Assembly: GCA_019188255.1 (NCBI GenBank)
Contig: JAETXT010000003.1
Location: 5,022,001 to 5,086,000 of the forward strand
DNA: 64,000 nucleotides
Direction of reading: 5' to 3'
Source: Verticillium longisporum
Lineage: Eukaryota > Ascomycota > Sordariomycetes > Glomerellales > Plectosphaerellaceae
The notes under the pieces: generated by a model
The model's database searches: none
Seen by the model: only the letters and a program-made list of their open reading frames with translations
Told to the model about the DNA's origin: nothing
Translations under genes and position numbers: made by a program
Shown: positions 35,540-46,242 of the stretch, piece by piece
Layout of the letters: every line of letters begins with the position of its first letter
Position numbering within the stretch: position 1 is the first letter of the stretch

Positions 35540-36094
35540 CTAAAACCACCGCAGGGTACTGGAGTGCCGCTGTATCCGCCACCGCCCGCCAGAATCCATC
35601 CGCATGGTGACCGTCATGCGGCCCATCCCCTCCAAGATGGCTCCGAACAGCTCCGACTCATCCTCAGCCTGCGGCGCTTCAGCACGCCTTATCACGTTCG
35701 CTGGCAAGTCGAGCCGCCGTCGATGGGGCGGATCCAGTGCAACAGCTTGTATTTCATCATCATAATCTTGCCAACTGCTATCTGCAGAAGCGCTTCCACT
35801 ATCCGTTCGTACCTGGGACGAGGGTCGGGGTTCCTGCCGAGGGTGACGATCGGGGGTCAGCAGTACCGCTTGCTCCTCGTCCACTCGTTTTGCGCGTAGT
35901 GGTATTTCCATGATCATAGGATGGCGCCCAGAGGCTTGGTCGGGCTGGGTCGCACCGGGACTCGATGCGTGTGGCTTGCTGTCTGGCCGTGCCGCCGACG
36001 CGGGCATAAGATACTGCGGTTGCGAGCTGGCCTGTGACGCGGCAGAAGAGGGCGGCGTGTACGCCGCGCGAGAGGATGGGCCGGATTCGAGCGG
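35540..36094 (-). other. 185-codon frame continuing RPA3 past its stop
   Basis: Directly after the RPA3 TGA, in the same frame, the sequence stays open for 184 residues to a stop at 35540. The text is Ser/Pro/Gln-rich at first and then charged (MEIPLRAKRVDEEQAVLLTP, later ESELFGAILEGMGR), which reads more like real disordered protein than random frame. The first Met inside it is at 36007 (155 residues). Options: a separate gene starting at 36007; a spliced RPA3 isoform that removes the stop (an in-frame 81-nt candidate, GTCTAC...TCACAG, exists but has a weak donor); stop readthrough in TGA-C context; or chance. No known domain recognised. Confidence 0.35.
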
Positions 36095-36496
36095 TCAATT
36101 TCCTTCGTAGACGAACAGCGGCTTGAAGTTCTGGGTCGCCTCAACGACGGCGGAGGCGAGCTTGAAGTCGACATCAGGGCCGAGGTCTCGCGAAGTGAGG
36201 ACCTTGATTGACAGGTCGGGGTTGACCTTGCCGATGACCTGGGCGCCGCTGCCGTTGTTGAGGTGGGCGTCCTTGTCTCGCTGTCAGTACGATACGATCT
36301 CGCAGGATACGGAGGCATGATGAGAATTCGGTGTCAGACTCACGCGGTCGAGAACGGCCGTTACAGGGCCATCCGAGTCAATGATGGCCGTGTCGCCTCG
36401 GAGCTGGGTGACCTTGCCGACGAGGATGACATTGCGACCAACGTAGGCGTCCAGGTACTGCGCACTGACACGCGGGTTGGAGGTAGCTTCGGCCAT
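36095..36496 (-). CDS. RFA3: replication protein A 14-kDa subunit (RPA3)
   Basis: Exons 36496-36344 and 36271-36095 give 109 residues, typical of the smallest RPA subunit. The single OB fold shows as NVILVGKVTQL, then AIIDSDGPVTAVLDR, and then VIGKVNPDLSIKVLTSRDLG, followed by the C-terminal helix that packs in the RPA trimer core. RPA binds single-stranded DNA in replication and repair. The intron (donor GTGAGT) has two in-frame acceptors 9 bases apart: CAG ending at 36281, adding Arg-Asp-Lys, and AAG ending at 36272, giving LDRDAHL, which matches the family better. The stop is TGA followed by C and a long in-frame extension described separately. Confidence 0.92.
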
Positions 36497-38750
36497 TTTT
36501 CCCCGTTCAATTGATACTCTTTGGGCAATGTAGGTGCAACGGCCAGGACTATGCTTGGTTCGTTCCTTTTGCGCGTGTTTGCTGCTTGCGTTTTGGCGTT
36601 GAGTGCAAACACTCCAGAACTACGCGTCTGGGAGATAGCCCCGCAGCACGGTCGCGCTATCACGTGAGCCTGTGTGGTTGTCCTCCCTTCCCCTCCCCAC
36701 CCACTACCTGCTGCCCATCTTACGTACCTACATCGGAACTGTCACCGCTGCTATCATCGGTTGGATCAAACCACGGCGATGTGCCGGCACTCGCAACTTG
36801 GCACGACTTGGGTCCAGGTCGCCGCCCGCTTCTTCTTCCTCTTCCTTTTCCTTCTTCTTTTCTTCAATGGCAGACATCGTCATCAGGGTCTCCGAGCCTC
36901 CTCCGAAGAATTGGGGCCCTTGGCATCTCCACGGTCATCTCATCACCTGATTTTGACTCGTGGTTCCTGGCGAAACCTGGCAGCCGGCCGACGATCCAAG
37001 GACAGAAAGCTCTGTCGCATGTCGTGCAGCCCAGGACCCTCGATGCCGCAGCCAGTAGTGGGGTCGACCTGTCACATCTAGGCGCAGATCTCAGGAAGGG
37101 ATGGCCATGCAAGTCTCTTTTTCCACCCCACATGGGAGAGCCGCGCACACTCATTATCACATCATGATCAGACTGGTCGGGAGGCACCTGTCAGCTTTCT
37201 TGTCATTAGTCAGGTTGTCTCCATGCCGTCCCGCGGAGAAAACGGGATGACAGGTAGGTAGGCCAGGGAAGCTGTCACAGCAAGGTGGCCCCCCCGAGTG
37301 CCCTGAACCGGAGACGGCGGCCGTGCCGATGCGGTTCGGCCGTCGCTGGTTCGTCGGTTTTTTCGATTGGAGGACCTGTGTGAGAAGAAGAACAGCGGAT
37401 CGTCTACACCAGCCGGCGCCATTGAACAGTGAGCATCGCGACACGACCAGAACTTACCTTTCCCTTGCGTCGTCATGATGACGGCATGGTCCCTGAATTT
37501 GTTCTGGAGGGGAAACTTTCTTTGATGAAATGGTGTCAGAGACACATATGTTCAATACGTGTTCTTCTGTCTCTTCATGGCTGACTTCTCTCGTGGCCGT
37601 TCTGAACTCGACGGCACGATGCCCGGCCAAGAGCAGCATACATGTACATGTAACACAAGAGGATGCAAATGAGCCCATGCCAGCAAGGCTGAGACAGACA
37701 GACAGACAGACACGCTGTGAGCTGGTGGGTACAGTGGGTACCTAGCAAGCTTAGGTACCGTGTCACCTTGCGGAGCAAAGTCCTCGGCGACTGGGTCCAG
37801 CACCCGTCCGGGTCATCGTTTTGGGACGGCGACAGTCCGTCGCCGTCTCCGTCTCCGTTGCGCTCACTACTAAGGTTGCTATCGCGCTGATGAGTGGGTG
37901 GGGATAGCCACGGCCCAGTCCCGGTTCTCCACACGCGCGTGCTCTGGCTGCTCAGGCGCTGTTGTCTCGTCCGTTTGGCCCCCTTGCCCCCCTCCTCGAG
38001 CCCCCAGGCACACCACACACGGCAGGTCTTTCGGCCTTTGGTCGCCTTGGCAAGGTTTCTGAGATGGGGGGAGAGACGAGACGAGACGCTGACGGCGAGC
38101 CGGAGCCGTTCCTCGCCATCCCCTGATGGGTCTTGTTACGGTGGGTGGGCGGCTTAGCTTCACTCAGACGCTTACTCCCCCGGGCACTGTTCGAGACGGC
38201 GCCTCGACGCTTGGGCGGGGCACCACCACCACCCACACCCGCACTGCCTTACAGAGGTAACTCCCTATGCGCCAGAGCTAAATGCCGTCCCTCCCAGTGG
38301 CAAAATGGCTAGCCAGCCAGCCAGCGAGCCGGCCAAACAGGCGGCAGCACAATGCCCATGCCGTTTTGCCTCCCCTCCCCGAAATCCCATGCGAAAAAGC
38401 CCGCCAGTCCGAACACGGTAGCTTCGGGTCGCTAGCGAGCAGACGGCGAGAACGAGGAGCACCCCCGGACCAGGAGCACAAGGTCCCTCGATTCAACGCA
38501 GCGGGTAACGAGAGCAGGCACCAGCTCCACCAAGCACCGAGGTGCCCCCGGAGCTTTTTCTCCTGTCCACGCCTGCAGGGCCCGTTCACAATGTGCCCTT
38601 TCGAGTCTTTGGCCCCTCTGTTGCCTTGATTTGTTGGTCGCCTTGGGGCTGCGTGATTGCTCCACTGGAGCTCTCACCCACCTCACCTCGCTCGGTGGCG
38701 GGTTGGCGCGCTGGGCCTATTGGTAACTTGTAGGGGCGCGGGACGCACCT
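36497..38750. other. long intergenic region between RPA3 and the bZIP gene
   Basis: No gene supported. A plus-strand frame of about 218 codons at 36511-37167 overlaps the RPA3 promoter and looks like chance. A GACA microsatellite lies at 37693-37712. The right part is pyrimidine-rich on the plus strand. Confidence 0.5.
37693..37712. repeat. GACA tetranucleotide microsatellite
   Basis: About five perfect copies of GACA in tandem. Confidence 0.85.
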
Positions 38751-38965
38751 CATGGCAGGTACGCCGACTAGGTACCGTACCGTACCTTAAGGAATGGACA
38801 GGCAGGTAGAGAGAGGTAGGCAAGGCAAGGTATCTGAAGGCAGGTTACGGTCGTATCCCTGGGTACCTTACCGTACCTTACCGTACCTCCCTAGGTAAGT
38901 AGCTGAAGAATGCTGAGTGAAGAAAGGTAGGTAGGAGTCAGGTATCGCCTGCCAGGTTGTTCACC
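38751..38965. repeat. GGTACC / TACCGTACCTTA-rich repeat tract
   Basis: Many short copies of GTACC, TACCTTACC, GGTAGG and AGGTA on both strands, for example TACCGTACCGTACCTTAAGG and ACCTTACCGTACCTTACCG. Such TACC/GGTA-rich tracts are frequent upstream of genes in Sordariomycetes. It lies about 1.2 kb upstream of the bZIP start codon and may act in its promoter or leader. Confidence 0.7.
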
Positions 38966-40133
38966 ACGTTGGAAACCAACTTCAACGGAGTAGAAGTCCC
39001 TTCCCCTCGCTGATCATCTCTGTCGCTTTCCCTTCCTGCTTCCCATCGACATTTTTCCCTCTTCATCTACGGATTCATCTCCGGTCTGTTGATTATTCGC
39101 TCCCCGGCCTCATCTCTCTGGAACCACGAGCCGCGCCCTTGTTCACATTGAGCACTCGCATCCCAGCATCATTGGGACGACGACCCTCCCACTGTCTCCA
39201 GACCTTTCCCGCATCCAGATCGCCGAGCCGCATTCCAATTGTTCCTTGCCCTTCGCTTTTGCTTCAACCGCCTCCTACTCTTCTTGATCCTCCACAGCGC
39301 CTTCGTACCGCTGTCGAGAACTGGTCGAACGCCCAGCCGCGGGTCCGGGTTTTACTCCGATCCATCACCAAACAGGTACGGTACAGCAGCGCCCTGCCCG
39401 TATTTACTCCCCTCTCCTTGAGCTTCACGAACTCGGGTCGCCAGCAATGTTGTTGCCTTGTGGGAGCAAAAGTCTGTTGTCCACACGTGCCAGCCTCATC
39501 TTCAATTGTCCTGCCTGCACCCCTTGATTCGAAAGCTTGGCCCGTTTGTGTCGCATGGTCGACTTGTCTCGCGGCGCATCCGCATCGGGTTGATCTGGAC
39601 ACCCCCCCCCAGCGTGGCAGCGCGCCCACTTCATCTCAAGCGCAAACGGTGTTCCGCGTATCACTTGCTTCGCCTGGGTGCATGCTGCGCGCTGCATTGC
39701 TCTGCCCGTCTTCTGCGCCGTGGATTACTCCTCACCCATCCAGTCGTGCCCTTTCTTGTCAGTCCCTTCGTCGTTGCCAATTTGCATCTGGGTCTTGCTC
39801 CCGACTTGTCGCCGCCACCCCTCACTTGTGCGCGCGCTCTTCGCCATTGTCGACCAGCAAATCATTCCTTTTACTAATTGCGCTCCAGGTCTTTCCAGTG
39901 TTGAGCCATTCGACTCGAATGCTCGACCACTCAATTGGCTCCGTGACCGTCTCAGCACGCCCGTGGCTCTTGGCAAGGCTGTGCTGTGCCGCTCCTCCAG
40001 CCTGCCTCGTGTCACGTTGAGGGTATTCTAGCAGCAGTCGAGAGTCCGACTTTGGTCGCAGAGATTGGTCCTCGCCATCTTCAACAACGGCAGACTTTGT
40101 TGCTCCAGTAAGGCTCAGCGCTTACAGCCCCCC
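38966..40133 (+). promoter_or_regulatory. long pyrimidine-rich leader with upstream ATGs before the bZIP gene
   Basis: CT-rich DNA typical of fungal promoters and leaders runs to the bZIP start. If transcribed from near 39000 it gives a leader of about 1 kb. It contains short upstream frames, for example ATG 39447 (26 codons, ending 39527) and ATG 39555 (12 codons, ending 39593). Several fungal bZIP factors are controlled by such uORFs. The leader may also be spliced, so which uORFs stay in the mRNA is unknown. Confidence 0.45.
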
Positions 40134-41152
40134 ATGGACACCCCTTCCCAATTCTTTGATGAAGCGGCATACGACGATCCGAGCCGCGACGGATATTTCG
40201 ACACCGAGAGCATACCCTACCTCAAGACGGAACCAGGCGTCGACGATACCACATTCTTCCTCAACCAACCAAACGAGGTACTGCTGGCGGCACAACTGCA
40301 GGCATCGAAGAGCTCCGCGCAAAAGGCAGTGTCGAATGCCGAAGGCGACCCTACACAACCAAATCTGGAAACCGACACGATGAATCTGAGGAACCGCCGG
40401 TCCCAAAGACACACCCGGGGTTCAACAGCCACGGTGGACTCGCAGGCGTCTTCCACACAGCGGTCGACGCCTCCCGCTCTGGTACAGGCCTCGAGCAGAT
40501 CAACCGACCCCTCTGCCGAACCACCTCCACCACTTCCGAAAAAGCAGCAAAAGCGAAAGAAGAGTTCGGCCAGCTCGGTGCCGTCTACGAAAGACGACCC
40601 CAAGCGTGATGTGTTCTTGCAGAGAAATCGAGTGGCCGCGAGCAAATGCCGACAGAAGAAAAAGGAGTGGATGAGTGAACTGCAGGACACGAAGCAGGAA
40701 CTGGAGAACCACAACATGCAGTTGCATGCCGAGTACAATGGGCTGCTGGGCGAAATCACCAGGCTCAAGGATCAGCTCATGTCGCACGCACCCTGTAACG
40801 ACCGCAACATCGATCTCTGGCTCGAGGCTGAAGCGAGGCGGTTTGCGCAGAACTCGAGCAAGAGGTTCAACCCGACTCACGGGGCCACTTTGCCCTCCGA
40901 GCAGCAGCTGCCTCCGGGGGCAATGACCCTGCCTCCGAGCCACTTGGGTATGTCTCTGACCAACCACCCTCTCATCCATCCGAGTTATGGGAGCTGATGC
41001 ATGTGCCTTGAATTACAGCGGTGCCTTCAACTCATCTATCAATGGGCTCAATGCCCATGGATCCAAATCTGGCGGTGACCTCTGGCGCTGTAGGAGGCGG
41101 GCAGATCAACTATGATCACATGCCGGACAGCATCTTCGAAGATATCTCGTGA
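40134..41152 (+). CDS. ATF/CREB-type bZIP transcription factor
   Basis: Exons 40134-40947 and 41019-41152 encode 315 residues. The start MDTPSQFFDEAAYDD was chosen because acidic, conserved-looking sequence begins there. The bZIP lies at about residues 157-215: basic region with NRVAASKCRQKKKEW (the ATF/CREB pattern N-x2-AAS-x-CR), then a leucine zipper ending near LKDQLMSHAPC, as in fungal Atf/Jun-like stress regulators. A Ser/Pro/Gln-rich region precedes it and a basic KKQQKRKK cluster may be the nuclear localisation signal. The intron (GTATGT...TTACAG) places a conserved-looking acidic end (MPDSIFEDIS) on exon 2; retaining the intron would end the protein after 17 other residues. Likely role: stress or developmental gene control. 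The exact orthologue is not resolved. Confidence 0.88.
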
Positions 41153-42657
41153 GACTATGATCAAGGTCAAGCTCGCAAGGCGACGCATAATCGCAGCACC
41201 AAACCCCGGACGTAAAAGCACAAAAGGAAATAACACATAACGACGAAGAGAAAGTAGTACGGCCAATGGGCACGTGACAACGTTTGACCACTGGACTCGG
41301 ACTCAGGCTTGAGGGGTTGAAAAGACGTTTGCCACGATACTGGAGTTGGTGTCAGCCGGCGCAAGAGGGACACGGTACCAGTCAGTGACCTCTGGACCTG
41401 GTATCATTGGCGTTTTAGCGTTTCGATCAGATTTACAGGTTTGGAATGGGGTACTCAGAGGACCTCGATAAGGGGGATCTTGGTAGGGAGGTGTTCTTTG
41501 AACGTAGGGTACAACAAATGACGCCTCGTCTCGGGCAGCGACGAGGACGAAAGGGGCTCCTTTGAGGGACGAGTTTTTATCAATGGAAGGCGTTTCTGGG
41601 TATTGTTAGCAGGGTGGCTCTATTTCTTTTCCATGTCGGCGGCTCATGAACTCTCTGCTTCAACGGTACAAGCTGGATCAGGTCTGGTGCACGAGTGACG
41701 GGCTTCCATGCCATGGTATTGCTGCAATACAGACGAAATCGGGGCCCCATAGACGTCATCGGCTCCATTCCCACCCACCGCCAAGCGATGGCCCCAGGCA
41801 GCCGGCGGCGAATCTGACACGGGTGAGAGGACAAGGCGTAGCGCAAGAGGCTCGGCACAGAAAATGGAGCAAGGCGTAAAAAGCGCCAGCAAGCGGCCTT
41901 TTTGAACGATTGCGCGCCTGCTGCCACCCCCATGCCGACCCTGTAAGCTCGTCATGAGGCTGGTCGGTTAACCCCCAAGCGACCCCTGATCTGGCGACGT
42001 CTCATTGGTCCGGTCATGACTCGGGCGAGATCGTGGACGGCGATCGGCGGCCGCGTTGCGATCGCGATTAGGGGGCAGATTTAGCAGCACCCGCCCCCGG
42101 GGGATGGCATGTCTCTTGGCTCATGGACGAATCGCCTTCATGGTTTTCTTTTTTTTGGTGCTGTTGTGTGTTGTGCCTCTCTTTAGGGGGGAGGTCCTCG
42201 CGGCAGGCAAACAATGGGGACGCTGTGTGCGTGCTCTCTCGTTGGTGCTCGAGTCAGGTCTGACGACAAGCTGACGTATCTCGATCGTGGAAGCTGAATG
42301 GGCTCTACACAAGGTCGACCGCTGACGAAAAGGAATGAATGGCTTGTTCGAGGAAACTTTGAGGTGCTCGTGGGCGAAAATCAGGTAGGCACGTGAGCAT
42401 CACGATGGAATCCGCGCTGTCAAGTTGTACAAGGGACGTGTATTCAGTCCTCTATTCCTACAAGACTCCCACGTCATTTCGAATCTCCCCCCTCTTTCTC
42501 CAACGGGCCAGACCGTATGAGGTCCCTTGTCGGCCCAACGTACTATGCCCGTGCCGTGTAATGGTACAATAAAAATGCCACGTGCTGCTTGCTACACTCG
42601 TCATGCAATTCGCCTGTGCATGATCGCGCCCCCTCGACTCGCTCTCTCTCCTCTCTC
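41153..42657. other. convergent intergenic region
   Basis: Nothing recognised in 1.5 kb. It holds the 3' flanks of the bZIP gene (plus) and the uL4m gene (minus). Short frames on either strand show no family features. Confidence 0.5.
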
Positions 42658-43683
42658 TTACGCGACGATCGGCTCGCCGATGGCCGGTCCCGACTGGGCG
42701 AGGCCGCGGATGAGAATCTTGCTGACGAGATCGCTCTGGTGGCTCTCGAGCAGCTCGCGCAGCGCGGCGCGCTCAATGACGACGCGGCCCTCCTCGAGCA
42801 GGTCCTTGACGTCGACGTCGCCGACCTCGAGGCAGCGACCGTGCATGCCGGCGTCGACCATCGAGTCGAACAGCAGCGGCCTCTTGTCGGCCGTGATGAA
42901 GAGGGTGCGGCCGTCGGCGCGGCCCCAGGCGTTGGCGGCGAGGACCTGCTCGGTCCACTTGCGGCGGTACTGGCGGGCGACGGGCTCGTCGACGCAGCCG
43001 GCGAGCAGGAGGTCGGTGAAGTCGCGCGGCAGCGGCAGCTCCATGCCGTCCTCGCAGACGAAGAGCTCGCCGCGGCGGTAGCGGTAGCTGAGGGCCGTGC
43101 GCCAGGCGACGTCGTAGACCTTGCGGTTGAGGCGCGTGGCAAAGTCGCGCGGCTTGGGGCCGTGGGAGACGCCGCCGCCGCGGCGGATGGGCGACTGCTT
43201 CGTGCCGACACGGGCGCGGCCGAGGCCCTTTTGCGGGTGCACCTTGCGGTGCGAGCCGTGGACCTCCCAGCGCGTCTTGGTCGAGGCCGTGCCCTGGCGG
43301 TGGGAGTCGCCCTCGTAGATGACGGCGAGGTGGAGGAGGTCGCGCCGGAGCGGGAGGTAGAGGTGTTTTGTAGAGTAGGACTCGAGGGCGCGGGGGGCGA
43401 GGGTCGGGAAGGCGTGGATCGTGACGGGGACGGTGGATACTGCAAGACGGGTTAGCCAGCGTGTTCGGCAGTTTCGTCAACATCTCCAGACCAGAGACGT
43501 ACGTGGTGCCCAGGCGTCGGTGGAGATCTTGGGGGCGGCCTTGAAGGTGGTTGTGATTTGCGGCAGAGGCACCTCGGTGGCCATGGATCGCGTAAAGGTC
43601 GTGCTCGCCGACTTGGTGAGACCCGCCGACAGGTTCAATCTCGTCATGGCCTCATTGAGACCTCGGATGCCCTTCCCTGCCAT
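42658..43683 (-). CDS. YML6: mitochondrial large ribosomal subunit protein uL4m
   Basis: Exons 43683-43503 and 43439-42658 (63-nt intron, GTACGT...TTGCAG) encode 320 residues. The N-terminal 60 residues are basic and hydroxylated, as in a mitochondrial presequence. The body has the uL4 core: DLLHLAVIYEGDSHRQGTAS, then GLGRARVGTKQSPIRRGGGV, the extended loop that reaches the exit tunnel, then RDFATRLNRKV. The C-terminal extension is usual for fungal mitoribosomal L4. It builds the mitoribosome large subunit. It is divergent from the mL38 gene with 382 bp between start codons, so the two may share promoter elements. Confidence 0.92.
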
Positions 43684-44065
43684 TGTCGATGTGCTTGGGC
43701 TTCGTCTGCCCGTATCTGTGGCCGTCGTCGTGGTCGGATTGACGATGGTTTCCTCGATAGCTTCAGCAGTACTTCGGGGTCAAAGAGCCATTGTCGAAAA
43801 TTTGGCCTGGCTCGACTCCTTTGCATTACCTAAGCACAAGGCTGCAGACAGCTCCAGCGGGATAATCCGAGGCCGGGGCGAATGGCGCCCCTGATCCAAT
43901 GAACAGATGCCGTGGACAATTATTGTGGGACCCGCAAAGTCGCGTGTGCTGAAGCTTCATTTTTCAGTTCCCTAACGGAAACCCCATCATCCCGTCTCTC
44001 AGAAAGGACAGCCAGCCGTCAAGGGGTGCATCACCAATTGGCTCTCCTCACCATCATCACACACC
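43684..44065. promoter_or_regulatory. shared promoter of uL4m and mL38 genes
   Basis: A 382-bp region between the start codons of two divergently transcribed genes for the same ribosomal subunit. This layout suits co-regulation. No named motif was identified. Confidence 0.6.
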
Positions 44066-45546
44066 ATGTCCTCCTGCCGGCAGGCCGCGAGGTCACTGGC
44101 CAAATGCCTGCGGCACGACGCTCTCCAGCTGCGTCCCTTCACAACCACGCCCTCGGCCCCAGCAGAAGTCTACAAGGTCGTTCGTGATCGCCCCGAAGGC
44201 ACCCCCGACCCCCTCGAGCTCGACCCCAACACGGCCGTCGCGCCCTGGGCCGAGAAGGACCTCTGGAAGGCCGGCACGCCACCTGTGGGTTCTCGTCGTC
44301 GCCGTTATGCCATTCGCACCTCGCAGAACCTGCCCTTTGAGCAGCTGCCCTACCAGGCCTTTCAGGAGGCGCGCAAGATCCTCGCCCTCGATCGCCAGAA
44401 GAAGGTCGAAGCCATTGCTGCCGAGGTGGAGAAGATGCGCAAGATTCGCGAGACCGATGTCGCGCTGTTCAGGGAGGCGAGAAGAAGAGGGAGATGAAGC
44501 TCGAGAGCATTAGGAGGCACATTGAGCACCTCAAGATCCAGGCCGACATTAACGATCCCGCCGTCAAGAGGCGGTTCGAGGACGGACTCGGTATGTTTTT
44601 CCCACGCATTGTTCTCTGCCATCGTCGGCTCGAGAGCTGACATTGGCCCTCGCAGGTGACATGAGTAAACCCATCTACCGCTACCTCGCCAAGCGCCGCT
44701 GGGAGGGCTACAACAAGAAGATCGTGGAGCAGCGTATCAGCCAGTTTCACATCACCCCCGACATCCTCCCCAAGCTGACGCCCAAATACGACGTCGAGCT
44801 GCACTTCCGCCGCTCCAAGATCCCCGCCGGCAAGATCCTGCCCTCGAACCTCACCGAGGTCGCCCCGCGCCTGCGCGTCCAGCCCTTTGACGCCGGCGAG
44901 CGCCTCGTCACCGTCGCCATCGTCGACCCCGACGTCCCCGACACAGAGTCCGACGCCTTCTCCAAGCGCTGCCACTTCCTCGCCGCCAACATTCCCGTCT
45001 CCCCGACCGACCCCTCGCTGCCCCTCGGCCGCCTCAACCGCGACGCCCACATCGCGGTCCCCTACCTGCCCGCCTTTGCCCAAAAGGGCGCCCCTACCAC
45101 CGCCTCGCCATCTTCGTCCTCGATCAGCCAGGCAACAAGCCCCTCGACATCGCCGCCCTGCGCGCGCAGTACAGCAAAAAGACCGTCACCGACGAGTCGT
45201 CCTCCTCCTCCTCCGCCGTCGCCGCCCCCGCCACAGGCTTCTCCCTCAAGTCCCTGCGCGACAAGTTCGCCCTGACCCCGACGGGCTTCACCCTCTTCCG
45301 CACCGTCTGGGACGAGCACACAGCCGACGTCATGCACCGCGCCGGCGTCCCCGGCGCCGACGTCGAGTTCCGCCCCAACCGCGTCTACAGCATGAAGCCC
45401 CCAAGGCCCCGCGCGGCTGGGAGGCCAAGCGCCAAGGCCCCAAGTACCGCCACCTCTGGAAGTACACCAAGCGCATCCGCGGCCTGTCCAACGCCAAGGG
45501 CTGGATCGTCAAGAAGCGCGCCGACGGCAACGGCAAGCGCGGCTGA
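44066..45546 (+). CDS. MRPL35: mitochondrial large ribosomal subunit protein mL38 (three apparent frameshifts)
   Basis: Exons 44066-44590 and 44656-45546 (65-nt intron) give about 472 residues once three single missing bases are allowed. Conserved blocks appear in order in three frames: [66 protein letters not shown] and [15 protein letters not shown] from the PEBP-like fold; [20 protein letters not shown]; and [20 protein letters not shown]. This identifies mL38 of the mitoribosome. Frame is lost at a GG pair (44476-44477), a C4 run (45091-45094) and a C5 run (45398-45402); one extra base at each restores the family sequence. Since the protein is needed for respiration and both flanks stay conserved, sequence error is the likely cause. 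The N-terminus looks like a mitochondrial presequence. Confidence 0.88.
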
Positions 45547-46242
45547 GAGACGGCCGCCATCACCGGACGCAGCAGCAGCAGCCTCGACCCTTGCTGAGTG
45601 GAGTATTGCTCCGGATGTGGTGCTGCCAGTCCTGGGCGAGGTGCAAGACTGGGGTCAAACGGGAGCGAGCGGCAGGGGACACAAGACGAAGAGAGAGAAG
45701 AATGGCGAAAGGTGGTTGTGTAGAACTACGTGTATTTGTGTATCATATGTGCCATCATCTAGGTGTAGATGAAGGCATTCTCGGGGGTGCCTGTATAGAA
45801 GACTTCAATTTTTTGCTCACTCTTGTAATCGCCGTGTTCGCTGGATCAACTGCGGACTTGAAATACTCGTGACCTGGTTATCGCATCAACATATAAAGTC
45901 ACAATCATCACCGACTTCCAAAAATCATGAGTTAATCTTATATTGTGACGATCAAGCTCACGTACTACTCTAATTCTTGCAACGGACGTGTCCCAGTGTT
46001 GAGACGTCCTGCCTCCCAAACGACGATATCCTCCATGCACGCATGCACGCTGTTCATGCTGAGAGTCTACCAAATATACTGAGCAAACCAATATCCGCGC
46101 CAAGCCAAGTCCCGCTCAAAAGGACAAGAAAATAACAATAAATGCCCACGAAGGGGCCGCTCAAAACGCCGAAACAACAGCTAGTCTGCTCTGCGAGCTG
46201 TATGATGCCTTTCATAACCCTCGTCTCATAACACCCCAAATC
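45547..46242. other. convergent intergenic region
   Basis: 3' flanks of the mL38 gene (plus) and the GATA factor gene (minus). No gene recognised. Confidence 0.5.

Noticed and set aside
36511..37167. Plus-strand frame of 218 codons divergent from RPA3
   Set aside because: Lies in the RPA3 promoter, no family features, Ser/Pro-rich text typical of chance frames in GC-rich DNA.
39139..40020. Open frame of 293 codons on the plus strand upstream of the bZIP gene
   Set aside because: Begins with TTG, not ATG; composition follows the pyrimidine-rich leader; no domain; better explained as leader sequence.
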